Assembly: GCA_019752245.1 (NCBI GenBank) | Contig: JAIEMH010000071.1 | Location: 1-7,482 of the forward strand | Reading direction: 5' to 3' | From: Flavobacteriaceae bacterium | Lineage (GTDB): Bacteria > Bacteroidota > Bacteroidia > Flavobacteriales > Flavobacteriaceae | Length of the DNA: 7,482 nt | Part shown: in pieces, positions 1 through 7,449 of the stretch | Layout: every line of letters starts with the position of its first letter | Position numbering within the stretch: position 1 is the stretch's first letter | The notes under the pieces: generated by a model | What the model was told of the DNA's origin: nothing | Databases searched by the model: none | What the model saw: only the letters and a program-made list of their open reading frames with translations | Made by a program: the position numbers and the translations under genes

Positions 1-2
1 TT

Positions 3-1136
3 GGTTTTACCAACGGATTTGAATTCCAATTGCAAGATCAAAAAGGTGGAACTATCAAGGAATTGAGTGAGGTAAACAACAAATTTTTGGCAGCTTTAAA
101 CGCTCGTCCGGAGATTAAATATGCTGCTACATCATTTTCTCCAAATTATCCACAATATAGAATTGACTTGAATGTTGCTAAAATTAAAAACTCTGGTTTG
201 ACAGTTACTGATGTTTTAGGAACGATGCAAGGTTATTATGGTGGTGTTTACGCTTCCAACTTCAATAAATTCGGAAAACAATACCGTGTAATTTATCAAT
301 CGGAACCACAATTCAGAACCAATCCAGAATCGTTGAATAGTGTAATGGTTAGAAACAATAGTGGTCAAATGGCGCCTATTTCGCAGTTTGTAAAATTGGA
401 AAAAGTCTTTGGTCCGCAAGCTATTGATCGTTTTAACTTATTTACTTCGGTAAAAATTACTGGTGCGCCAAAAGACGGATTCAGTACAGGTGACGCCATT
501 AAAGCCGTTCAAGAAGTTGCAAGTACAAGTTTACCAATTGGTTATGGATATGAATTTTCGGGAATGACACGTGAAGAAATTAGCGCTGGTGGGCAAACTG
601 GTTTTATTTTTATGTTGTGTTTGATTTTCGTTTATTTCTTATTGGCTGCACAGTATGAAAGTTATATGTTGCCATTTGCAGTATTACTTTCACTACCAGT
701 TGGTTTGGCTGGAGCGTATATTTTTGCTTATTTCTTTAATGTTAGTGATAACATTTATCTTCAGATTACATTGATTATGTTAATTGGATTATTGGCCAAG
801 AATGCGATTCTGATTTTAGAATTTGCTGCCGATGCCAGACGAAAAGGAATGACCATTGCTCAAGCTGCAGTTCAAGGAGCAACATCTCGTTTGCGTCCTA
901 TTTTAATGACATCTTTCGCTTTTATTCTTGGATTGATGCCGTTAATGTTAGCAAAAGGAGCAGGAGCAGTTGGAAACAATGCTATTGGAACTGGAGCAAT
1001 TGGCGGAATGTTGATTGGAACTGTTTTAGGAGTTTTTGTAATTCCGGTATTGTTTATCGTGTTCCAAACCTTACAAGAAAAAATCAGCAAAAAACCGTTG
1101 CCTATTGCAGCAACATCAACAGACGAATCTATATAA
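3..1136 (+). CDS. RND efflux transporter, HAE1/AcrB-like, C-terminal part (5' end outside window)
   Basis: Inner-membrane proton-driven drug/solute exporter that hands substrate to an outer-membrane duct. The frame is open from the left edge (GFTNGFEF...), so about 660 N-terminal residues of a roughly 1050-residue protein are missing; 377 residues are visible. Residues 1 to about 195 are periplasmic porter and docking subdomains (LNVAKIKNSGLTVTDVLGTM, GQMAPISQF). From about 198 onward come five membrane helices equivalent to AcrB TM8-TM12. The proton-relay helix reads LLAKNAILILEFA, with K266 matching AcrB Lys940; RLRPILMTSFAF keeps the equivalents of AcrB Arg971 and Thr978 (R296, T303). The Asp pair of TM4 lies outside the window. 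No frameshift or stop is seen, so this part looks functional. The stop is 8 nt before the outer-membrane factor start, implying one operon. Substrate cannot be inferred. Confidence 0.97.
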   Translation, partial: GFTNGFEFQLQDQKGGTIKELSEVNNKFLAALNARPEIKYAATSFSPNYPQYRIDLNVAKIKNSGLTVTDVLGTMQGYYGGVYASNFNKFGKQYRVIYQSEPQFRTNPESLNSVMVRNNSGQMAPISQFVKLEKVFGPQAIDRFNLFTSVKITGAPKDGFSTGDAIKAVQEVASTSLPIGYGYEFSGMTREEISAGGQTGFIFMLCLIFVYFLLAAQYESYMLPFAVLLSLPVGLAGAYIFAYFFNVSDNIYLQITLIMLIGLLAKNAILILEFAADARRKGMTIAQAAVQGATSRLRPILMTSFAFILGLMPLMLAKGAGAVGNNAIGTGAIGGMLIGTVLGVFVIPVLFIVFQTLQEKISKKPLPIAATSTDESI

Positions 1137-1144
1137 TAAGAAAA

Positions 1145-2533
1145 ATGAAAAAGCAATATATCATAAAAAGTATTCTTTTACTTGCAGTCATGACGTTAAT
1201 GCAGTCGTGTTTTGTAGCCAAAGAGTATCAAGCGCCACAAGTTACAACGGATAAATTGTTCAGAACCGAAAGTACCGATACCACATCATTGGCAATGGTT
1301 TCTTGGGATAAATTATTTACGGATGCCATTTTGCAACAGCATATTAATGATGCCATTCAAAATAATTTGGATCTACAAATTGCCATTCAGAACATCGCTG
1401 CTGCAGAAGCTATAATGAAACAAGGAAAAGCAGGATATTTACCTTCTATTACTGGAAATGCAACATACACGCATCAAGAATTGTCTAAAAACAGTCAGTT
1501 TGGTGGCGCCTTTAATACGTTAGACAATCACGAATTATCGGCAAAACTATCTTGGGAAGCCGATATTTGGGGATAAATAAGAAGTACCAAAAGAGGAACT
1601 ATTGCACAATATTTACAAACAAATGCTGCAAAACAAGCTGTTCAAACAGAATTAATTGCCAATGTTTCTTCGCTGTATTTTCAATTGCTTGCAATCGATG
1701 CTCAAATTGTAGTGGTTATCAATACCATAAATAACAGAACGGTAAGTGTGGATGTAATAAAAGCATTGAAAGATGCAGGAAATGTAAATGAAGTCGCGGT
1801 AAAACAAACCGAAGCTCAGAAATATGCCACCGAAATTATCTTGAAAGACTTGCAATACAATCGTAAAATAACTGAAAATGCATTTTCTATTTTATTAGGA
1901 AAATCATCAAATGATGTAAAACGTTCTACTTTTGAATCTCAGAAAATCGATGCCAATATTTCTGCAGGATTACCCGTTTATTTGTTAAGCAAACGACCAG
2001 ATGTAGTTTCGGCCGAATTGAATTTCAGAAACACCTTTGAGCAGACTAATGTAGCAAGAAGTTATTTTTATCCATCATTGACTATTAATGCTACTGGCGG
2101 TTTACAAAGTTTGGAGTTGAAAGAATGGTTTAGTTCAAGATCGTTATTTGCAAATGTAATCACAGGATTGGCGCAACCTATCTTTATGCAACGCCAAAAC
2201 AAAACACGTTTGGAAGTTGCAAAAGCCAACCAACAAAAAGCCTATTTGCAATATGAAAAAGCAATCTTGGTTGCAGGAAAAGAAGTTTCGGATGCGCTTG
2301 CTTTGTATGCAAATGAAACGGATAAATTGGTCATCAGAAAAAATCAATTGGATGCTTTGAGCACAGCTGCAGGTTATTCTGACGAGTTATTACAATACGG
2401 TTTGGTAAATTATTTAGAAGTTCTTACCGCAAAAGACAACGCACTAAACACCGAAATCAATTATATTGATAATAAATATAAACAGATGAATGCGGTGATC
2501 CAACTTTATAAATCATTAGGAGGAGGAAATTAA
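1145..2533 (+). pseudogene. Outer-membrane efflux lipoprotein (OprM/NodT, TolC-like), interrupted by one in-frame stop
   Basis: Would be the outer-membrane exit duct of the RND pump encoded just upstream. The start ATG gives a lipoprotein signal (MKKQYIIKS, hydrophobic stretch, lipobox LMQSC) with lipidated Cys22, followed by the family's YQAP segment. The first outer-membrane efflux repeat runs to DIWG (residues 140-143), where codon 144 is TAA. Reading continues in the same frame without another stop: IRSTKRGT, then the second repeat with LSKRPDVVSAELNFRNTFEQ (RPD at 284-286) and an ending YKSLGGGN at 2530. The full frame is 462 codons, normal for the family. Homologues read D-[IL]-W-G-K-[IL]-R here, so one A-to-T change (AAA to TAA) explains the break. 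As written, translation yields a 143-residue fragment that cannot build the trimeric channel. No good start codon follows the stop, so reinitiation is unlikely. It is either a recent loss or a base-call error. Confidence 0.93.
1574..1576 (+). other. Premature TAA (probable former AAA Lys codon) in the outer-membrane efflux gene
   Basis: The codon sits between GGA (Gly143) and ATA (Ile145) in the conserved DIWG-K-IR segment. Both flanking parts stay in the same reading frame, so no indel is involved; a single substitution in the first codon position restores the family consensus. Confidence 0.9.
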
Positions 2534-2554
2534 TTTTTATCTGATAGATAGCAT

Positions 2555-2594
2555 AAGCCTGTAAATTGATTTTTACAGGCTTTTTTTGTTTTTT
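2555..2594 (+). terminator. Rho-independent terminator of the efflux operon
   Basis: An 11-bp perfect stem (AAGCCTGTAAA at 2555-2565 with TTTACAGGCTT at 2572-2582) encloses a 6-nt loop TTGATT and runs into a T tract (seven T, G, six T). It starts 21 nt after the stop of the outer-membrane factor and ends the operon before the repeat array. Confidence 0.88.
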
Positions 2595-2664
2595 AGAGCT
2601 AAGGATTGCAAGGCTGGGTTGCTTGTGAATTTATCCATTTTTGACTGCATTTTGTTCATGGTTG

Positions 2665-2818
2665 ACTTTCACCATCCATACACTATCCATACACTATCCA
2701 TGCTTTATCCATGCTTTATCTATGCTTTATCCATGCTTTATCTATGCTTTATCTATGCTTTATCTATGCTTTATCTATGCTTTATCTATGCTTTATCTAT
2801 GCTTTATCTATGCTTTAT
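2665..2818 (+). repeat. 11-bp tandem repeat array, block 1
   Basis: The block opens with the leader unit ACTTTCACCAT (2665-2675), followed by 13 contiguous 11-bp units from 2676. In order these are two CCATACACTAT, two CCATGCTTTAT, one CTATGCTTTAT, one CCATGCTTTAT, then seven identical CTATGCTTTAT. There are no spacers. The homogeneous 3' part suggests recent slippage or unequal exchange. The period is close to one helical turn, so every unit presents the same DNA face. The plus strand has no stop in any frame across the block, which creates spurious hydrophobic ORFs. Function is unknown. Confidence 0.96.
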
Positions 2819-2984
2819 CTATGACTTCATACTTTCACCATTGATGCACTATCCATACACTATCCATACACTATCCATACACTATCCATACACTATCCAT
2901 ACACTATCCATACACTATCCTTGCTTTATCTATACTTTATCTATACTTTATCTATACAGTATTCATGCTTTATCTTTAGACTAT
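2819..2984 (+). repeat. 11-bp tandem repeat array, block 2 (with 12-nt junction unit)
   Basis: A 12-nt unit CTATGACTTCAT (2819-2830) joins the blocks: it is a CTATGCTTTAT unit with one inserted base and one substitution. The leader ACTTTCACCAT recurs exactly (2831-2841). Thirteen 11-bp units follow from 2842: TGATGCACTAT, six CCATACACTAT, CCTTGCTTTAT, two CTATACTTTAT, CTATACAGTAT, TCATGCTTTAT and the decayed CTTTAGACTAT. The block keeps the same leader, unit count and 5'-to-3' change of unit type as block 1, offset by 166 bp, but here the ACAC type is the amplified one. Confidence 0.94.
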
Positions 2985-3103
2985 TTTAGCGTTTGAATAT
3001 TGGATAAAGAGTGATGAAATAGGTTTTTTTTGGTCTTTTACAGATCTGAGTAGTATTGTTTGCTTTTTTTTCCTTTTACATTTTGGTTATAGTTTTATTA
3101 AAA

Positions 3104-3530
3104 AATGAACATGAGAGAGCGAAACAAGATGGAATTTTAGCGCTTAAAGGGACGTTGGACACTCTTACTTTTTATAAAAGTGGTACTGTTTTTTGGTGAA
3201 TGAGAAAAGTGTGTTTCCAAGAATATGGTTCCAATAGCTTATTGAGAAGTTTTTCAGCGCTTGCTTCTAAAATGACAAGCATTTTTTACTATTTGTACCT
3301 CTCTATTTTGGGACAAGAGGAATTGAGAAAGAGTTGCGATTATTGAACGTTGTGGTTGAGTATTGCTGCTTTAAAACTTTATAAATTATAGAATGCTATA
3401 GTGTTTGGTTTTTACAAAATATGTTAACGGTTGTTGGATTTACGTTTACTGTTTTCTATTCTGGAATTTATGGGGTTTACTTCTGGAATTGTATAGCACA
3501 ACTGTTTGTGTCACTATAATTGTACGTTTT
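3104..3530 (+). pseudogene. Decayed relic of a small Bacteroidota protein of unknown function
   Basis: No intact ORF exists. The frame through 3116-3196 reads AKQDGILALKGTLDTLTFYK then SGTVFW and hits a stop at 3197. From memory, small Bacteroidota proteins of unknown function (about 200 residues) start with a pattern like (A/R)-K/R-Q-x-GI-x-x-LKGT-(I/L)-x-x-(L/I)-(T/S)-FYK. Later pieces also recall that family in roughly the right order: RGIEKELRLLNVVVEY (3316-3363, another frame), LSIAALKLYK (3356-3385, original frame) and SILEFMGF...HNCLC (about 3454-3511, original frame), with several stops and at least one frame change. The initiator ATG is not in frame with the best segment. The N-terminal match is the strongest evidence; the rest is suggestive. 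The family assignment is recall, not a search, and the outer limits are approximate. Confidence 0.42.
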
Positions 3531-3881
3531 TGTTGTAATTAATGTTATTGCAATTTAATCAAGGTTATCAATCATTAGATAGGAATTTATTTTAGAGCTA
3601 GTTGTTGCTTCATATTCTTTGGAACATTATCAAGAGGAAGGAACTTGTTATTTTTAAATGAAGTGTATTTAATTGAATTAGGGTATTTTCTGAATAGATT
3701 TAATAAAGTTAATTGCTAATCTAAAATTGGCTATTACTATGATCATTATTGAAAAATATGGCGCGAGTAAGCATTAAGTATGTTTCTTTAGATAGCAATC
3801 TTCTACAAAAGAAAAATATTACTATTTAAAAAATATACGGCACCTGATTCAATTAAAAAGAATAAAAATATTGATTACTGT
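3531..3881. other. Gene-free AT-rich stretch, nothing recognised
   Basis: Both strands are broken by frequent stops and show no recognisable protein motif, RNA gene, hairpin terminator or insertion-sequence end. The longest suggestive piece is a run of 27 open codons around 3691-3777 (LIKLIANLKLAITMIIIEKY), too short to call. It may be further decayed coding DNA continuing from the relic to its left. Confidence 0.6.
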
Positions 3882-4154
3882 TTAATTGAAATACTGTTTA
3901 ATTATATCGTTAATGTTAGTTTCTGATTGTAGGTTTTTTTTAATTCTATTTATTGTTTGGACATTGTTGTTTTTTATTTTAAAAAAATGGAAAACATCTT
4001 TATTTAATAATTCGCAATTGGTGAATATTATTCTTTGATTGGTTAGTACTAAAACATTAAAATCTCTTTTTTTTTCTAATGAAGCATATTCAATTTCTTC
4101 AGTTGGCTCAAGAATAAACATAATCTTGTCAAATACCATTTTTTTTTCTAACAT
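3882..4154 (-). CDS. Small orphan protein, possibly with a bacterial PH-like fold fragment
   Basis: A 90-residue minus-strand ORF starting MLEKKMVFDKIMFILEPTEE and ending IIKQYFN. It has no signal peptide or membrane helix and is Asn/Lys/Ile-rich. The central segment FNVLVLTNQRIIFTN resembles the 'G-x-L-x-x-TNxRLIF' strand pair of bacterial PH-like (YokE/bPH-type) domains, and 'ILEPTEEIEYAS' fits the strand that usually precedes it. It is shorter than such domains usually are (100-120 residues), so it may be trimmed or divergent. An internal Met at residue 6 is an alternative start. There is no clear Shine-Dalgarno, which is normal in this phylum. It stands alone, divergent from the T9SS gene. 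The unbroken frame in very AT-rich DNA argues that it is real, but both gene status and fold are tentative. Confidence 0.5.
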   Translation of the reverse strand: MLEKKMVFDKIMFILEPTEEIEYASLEKKRDFNVLVLTNQRIIFTNCELLNKDVFHFFKIKNNNVQTINRIKKNLQSETNINDIIKQYFN

Positions 4155-4576
4155 GAGATAAGGGTTTACATAAATTAAAAGTTAAATTGAAAGTACATAC
4201 GTAATCTATCGTAAATTGGATTTAATCAATTTACCAATGCATAAAGTAGGAAAAAAGATATTAAAATAGATTTGGGACTATTTAAAATCATTGAATAAAT
4301 GATAAAGTAAAGTTAATCATTTTATTCATATTAAAATATGTTTTTAGTTAAGATTATCACAAAGCAAAAAGCAAATTAATAAAAAATCAAAAAAGTATTA
4401 GCTTTTTAATTAAAATTCTAAAATGAAATATTTGTAGAACTTGTATTACTTATAGTATTTTGTGATATTATTTTTAGATTGTATAATAACATTTACTAAA
4501 AAATGATAATAGCATAAAAATTTTATGGATTAACTTTAATAAATCTTTTTAGTTTAATTTATTAAAATTATTGTTT
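4155..4576. other. AT-rich intergenic region between divergent genes
   Basis: About 420 bp with no ORF worth calling. It should hold the promoters of the minus-strand orphan and the plus-strand T9SS gene. A perfect match to the Bacteroidota -7 element (TAnnTTTG) is TAGATTTG at 4267-4274, but it lacks a TTG at the usual spacing upstream and lies 300 bp from the start codon, so I do not call it. An 8-bp-arm inverted repeat is listed separately; a shorter palindrome CATATTAAAATATG lies at 4327-4340 and may be chance. Confidence 0.6.
4211..4234. promoter_or_regulatory. Inverted repeat, possible operator
   Basis: GTAAATTG (4211-4218) and CAATTTAC (4227-4234) are perfect 8-bp inverted arms around the 8-nt centre GATTTAAT. 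The site is 57 bp upstream of the minus-strand start and has no T tract, so it fits a dimeric repressor site better than a terminator. In such AT-rich DNA chance is possible. Confidence 0.28.
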
Positions 4577-7381
4577 ATGATTAAATACTTTTTTTTACTG
4601 CTGAGTTGTTTATCATTTGCAACTGCTCCTTTTAAATCGGAAGGACAAAAAAAATATTCTTGTTGTAATGGATCTTTACTAATGGTTTATGGTAATTTGA
4701 TCGCTATAGATAATGGTGATACTACCCCTTCGTATATTGATAACACTGTTTTTTTATCTTGTCAAGTAGTTAATGAAACTAGTTTAATGCATTATAGTAT
4801 TGTAAATGATGGCACTACCGCCTTGCATATTGCTGCTATTTCTATAACAGGAATGAATTCTGCTGATTTTCAAATTATTTCGATGGCTTCTAATTTGGTT
4901 TCACCTGGTGCTAGTACTTCATTTACTGTTTTATTTGATCCAAGTGCTATAGGTTTGCGAATAGGTACTGTAGAAATTAGTTCTGATGATTCCGTTAATC
5001 CGCTTTATGCATTTTCCATTCAAGGATATGGTTTAGATTATGTAGAATGTGGTTATAATGCTTTTGAAGAGGTAATTGTAAACCAAGACTTTGAGCCAGG
5101 ATCTAGTTTACCTATTTGGAATTATACAATCGAATCAGGTACTGCAACTGTTACTGGAGGAACCGCTTATGCAGAAACTGGTATTCCTTTGCCTTTAGTA
5201 CCTAGATATGTTGGAACAAAAAGTTTACAAGTAAATAATTCAAATTGTATTATACTTTTAGCTCCTATTAATACACTAAATATTAGAGATGCCTCGTTTA
5301 ATTTTAGGTTGGCTTCTTATGCAAGAACTCCATCCGAAGGGAGCGAAAATGGAGACATTGTTTCGGTTGCGATTAGTTCAAATGGAGGAAATTCGTGGTC
5401 TAATGAAATCGAAATTACTGGAAGTAGTCAGGCCAAATGGTCTTTTTTAAGCGGAACAGGTACTGCTGTATCAACCTATTCCGGTACCGACATTATTGTA
5501 AGTTTTACACCTATTTCTTCAGGTTTTTTAACCACGCAAGGTTATAGTACAATTAAACTAACAGGATTGCCAAAAACAAGTGATCTTAGAGTGCGATTGA
5601 CAGTAGTGAATAATAACACCAATGAATTGTGGGTTCTAGATGATATAAAATTATTGGCTAGAAAACAAGCTTCAACCGTATGGGATGGAACGCATTGGAG
5701 TAATGGGGTGCCAAATAATTTTACGAAAGCGATTTTAGCAGGAAATTATTCTACTTTACTAAACGGAAATCTGACAACATGCAAATGTCAAATTAATAAT
5801 GGCAACAACTTACTTATAGAAAGCAATTCATTTCTTTCCTCCGAAAGCGATATTACCAATTTGGGTGGTTTGCAGGTAGAAGACGGTGGTATTATTCTAC
5901 AAAAGGATGACTTTGCCCTTAATTCAGGGTTTTCTACTATAAAAAGAGCTGCAACTATACGAATGCTTGATTATGTGTATTGGTCGTCGCCTTTAGAGCA
6001 ATTTTCTTTAAATTTAGTTTCTCCCAATACTGGTTCGGGTTATTTGTGGAAATGGAATCCCTTACTTGCTAATCCCAATGGAGGAGTTGGCTTTTGGACT
6101 TCGGCTGCTGGTGATTTAATGGAAAAAGGTAAGGGTTACATTGTTAGAGGTCCAAGTGGTTTTGGAAATGTACCACAAGTGTATACTGCTCATTTTTCGG
6201 GAGCAACAATAAATAATGGTTTGATTACAACTATGATCTCTAGAGGTGCTATCACTTCAAGTACTTTGCCGAGTTATACTAGTTTGAATGGTATTCCATT
6301 TTCGGCACAAGATGATAATTGGAATTTAGTAGGCAATCCGTATCCAAGCGCTTTAGATGTTACTTCTTTTTTGTATTATAATGCAATAGAAAATCCTGTA
6401 ATTGAGGGTTCTGTAAGATTGTGGACCCATGGTACGTTGCCATCAAGTGCAGTCAATCCATTTTATAATTCATATCAGTATAACTATACTGCTAGTGATT
6501 ATATAACTCACAATGGCACTGCGACACTTTCAGGACCAAATGGGTTTAATGGTTTTATAGGTTCCTGTCAAGGCTTTTTTGTATTGATGAATGAAGGTGC
6601 CTCCGCCAATGCTTTACTAACTTTTAAAAATTCAATGAGGACTAACAGTCAGAATTCTAATACGCAGTTTTACAAGAATGCTGGTCTTACCACTTTTATT
6701 GAAAAACACAGAATTTGGCTGGATTTGGTTAATGACTCCAATTTTGCGACACGAACCGTTGTTGGTTATTTGGACAATGCAACCAATCAAAAAGACGTGC
6801 TTTATGATGCTTACACCAAGTTGGATGGAAATCAAAATTTTTATTCAGTAATTGGTGATGAAAAGGTATGCATACAAGGCAGGCCATTGCCTTTTGACAG
6901 TAATGATTCGGTTTCTTTGGGTTATTCTATTCCTGTAGCTGGGAATTATACCATTGCAATTGGAGCACTTGATGGCTTGTTTGCAACTAATCAAGGTATT
7001 TTTTTAGAAGATACTTTGCTTCAAATTTTTCATGATTTGAAACAAAGTCCGTATTCTTTTACTTCAGCTTCAGGGACTTTTAATAATCGTTTTGTGTTGC
7101 GGTATCAAACCAGTAATTTGGCAGCAGTAGCAAATGCATTTGAAGATGAAAATGTTAGTATATCGGTTAATTCAGATTCTAACAGTATCACTATCAATAG
7201 TCATGATTTGAAACTATCTTCTTTTGTAGTCTATGATTTGTTAGGAAGGGTTTTATTAGATCGTCGTGATTTGAATGAAAATTTTGTTGTGCTAAAAGAG
7301 TTGCATTCCAATAATCAGGTATTGTTGGTTTGTATCAGGTTGGAGGATGGGGTTGTAGTTACTAAAAAGATTATTTATTGA
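4577..7381 (+). CDS. Secreted T9SS substrate with choice-of-anchor-D-like domain, adhesin-like body and type C sorting tail
   Basis: Large exported surface protein, 934 residues; no catalytic motif is seen, so adhesion or carbohydrate/matrix binding is inferred. ATG at 4577 is chosen over a TTG two codons upstream because it opens a signal peptide (MIKYFFLLLSCLSFATA). Cleavage after SEG with Gln24 as first residue fits the Bacteroidota pyroglutamate pattern; LLSC at 8-11 could alternatively be read as a lipobox. Residues about 44-152 match ASH/choice-of-anchor D domains (ITGMNSADF, TSFTVLFDPSAIGLRIGTV, SSDDS, FSIQGYG). Residues about 165-360 are a jelly-roll-like beta domain (WVLDDIKLLA at its end). 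From 369 a flavobacterial adhesin-type body begins with WDGTHWSNGVPN, continuing through YWSSP (468-472), GKGYIVRGP and NWNLVGNPYPSALD (581-594). Residues about 853-934 form a T9SS sorting domain of type C (VVYDLLGR at 884-891, ending VVTKKIIY), which directs passage through the outer membrane. No operon partner is visible. Confidence 0.95.
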   Translation: MIKYFFLLLSCLSFATAPFKSEGQKKYSCCNGSLLMVYGNLIAIDNGDTTPSYIDNTVFLSCQVVNETSLMHYSIVNDGTTALHIAAISITGMNSADFQIISMASNLVSPGASTSFTVLFDPSAIGLRIGTVEISSDDSVNPLYAFSIQGYGLDYVECGYNAFEEVIVNQDFEPGSSLPIWNYTIESGTATVTGGTAYAETGIPLPLVPRYVGTKSLQVNNSNCIILLAPINTLNIRDASFNFRLASYARTPSEGSENGDIVSVAISSNGGNSWSNEIEITGSSQAKWSFLSGTGTAVSTYSGTDIIVSFTPISSGFLTTQGYSTIKLTGLPKTSDLRVRLTVVNNNTNELWVLDDIKLLARKQASTVWDGTHWSNGVPNNFTKAILAGNYSTLLNGNLTTCKCQINNGNNLLIESNSFLSSESDITNLGGLQVEDGGIILQKDDFALNSGFSTIKRAATIRMLDYVYWSSPLEQFSLNLVSPNTGSGYLWKWNPLLANPNGGVGFWTSAAGDLMEKGKGYIVRGPSGFGNVPQVYTAHFSGATINNGLITTMISRGAITSSTLPSYTSLNGIPFSAQDDNWNLVGNPYPSALDVTSFLYYNAIENPVIEGSVRLWTHGTLPSSAVNPFYNSYQYNYTASDYITHNGTATLSGPNGFNGFIGSCQGFFVLMNEGASANALLTFKNSMRTNSQNSNTQFYKNAGLTTFIEKHRIWLDLVNDSNFATRTVVGYLDNATNQKDVLYDAYTKLDGNQNFYSVIGDEKVCIQGRPLPFDSNDSVSLGYSIPVAGNYTIAIGALDGLFATNQGIFLEDTLLQIFHDLKQSPYSFTSASGTFNNRFVLRYQTSNLAAVANAFEDENVSISVNSDSNSITINSHDLKLSSFVVYDLLGRVLLDRRDLNENFVVLKELHSNNQVLLVCIRLEDGVVVTKKIIY

Positions 7382-7416
7382 TATTGGATTTTTTTCATTT
7401 TAATAATTTTAAGACC

Positions 7417-7449
7417 CTATACTTTGGTATGGACTTTATCTTTAAAAGA
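7417..7449 (+). repeat. Short degenerate sequence resembling the end of the 11-bp array
   Basis: Three consecutive pieces echo the last units of block 2: CTATACTTTGG (first nine bases identical to CTATACTTTAT), the 12-nt TATGGACTTTAT, and CTTTAAAAGAT (8 of 11 identical to CTTTAGACTAT). The following TTTTAGCCTTGA also resembles TTTTAGCGTTTGA after block 2. AT-rich sequence makes chance similarity possible. Confidence 0.35.

Noticed and set aside
1552..1734. Plus-strand 60-codon ORF across the nonsense codon
   Set aside because: Wrong frame; Cys/Asn-rich nonsense translation, while the efflux-protein frame carries family motifs on both sides.
1685..2533. Separate 282-residue outer-membrane efflux gene starting at TTG 1685
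   Set aside because: The frame is continuous with the upstream half from codon 145 on, and family residues extend left of 1685 (IRSTKRGT...ELIANVSSLYFQLL), so it is the 3' part of the broken gene, not an independent gene.
2676..2818. Series of promoter -7 boxes in the array (TATGCTTTA resembles TAnnTTTG)
   Set aside because: Spacing inside the element is one base too long, the final G is missing, and no TTG -33 element is present in the repeat.
2665..2984. CRISPR array
   Set aside because: Units are 11 bp and contiguous with no spacers, no palindromic repeat of 25-45 bp and no cas genes nearby.
2586..2996. 136-codon plus-strand ORF with an 11-residue hydrophobic repeat (CFIYALSMLYL), and a similar 67-codon ORF in another frame
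   Set aside because: The 11-bp repeat contains no plus-strand stop codon in any frame, so every frame yields the same 11-residue pattern. The larger frame begins at a TTG inside the terminator T tract. These are by-products of the DNA repeat.
3172..3282. 36-codon minus-strand ORF (MLVILEASAEKLL...)
   Set aside because: Short, lies opposite the gene relic whose plus-strand translation carries the recognisable motif, and has no family resemblance.
3459..3490. Direct repeat TTCTGGAATT (3459-3468 and 3481-3490)
   Set aside because: Ten bases, only two copies in AT-rich relic DNA; no associated structure.
4571..4576. TTG start two codons upstream for the T9SS protein
   Set aside because: The ATG at 4577 gives a standard signal peptide start (MIKYFF) and TTG has no supporting ribosome-binding signal.
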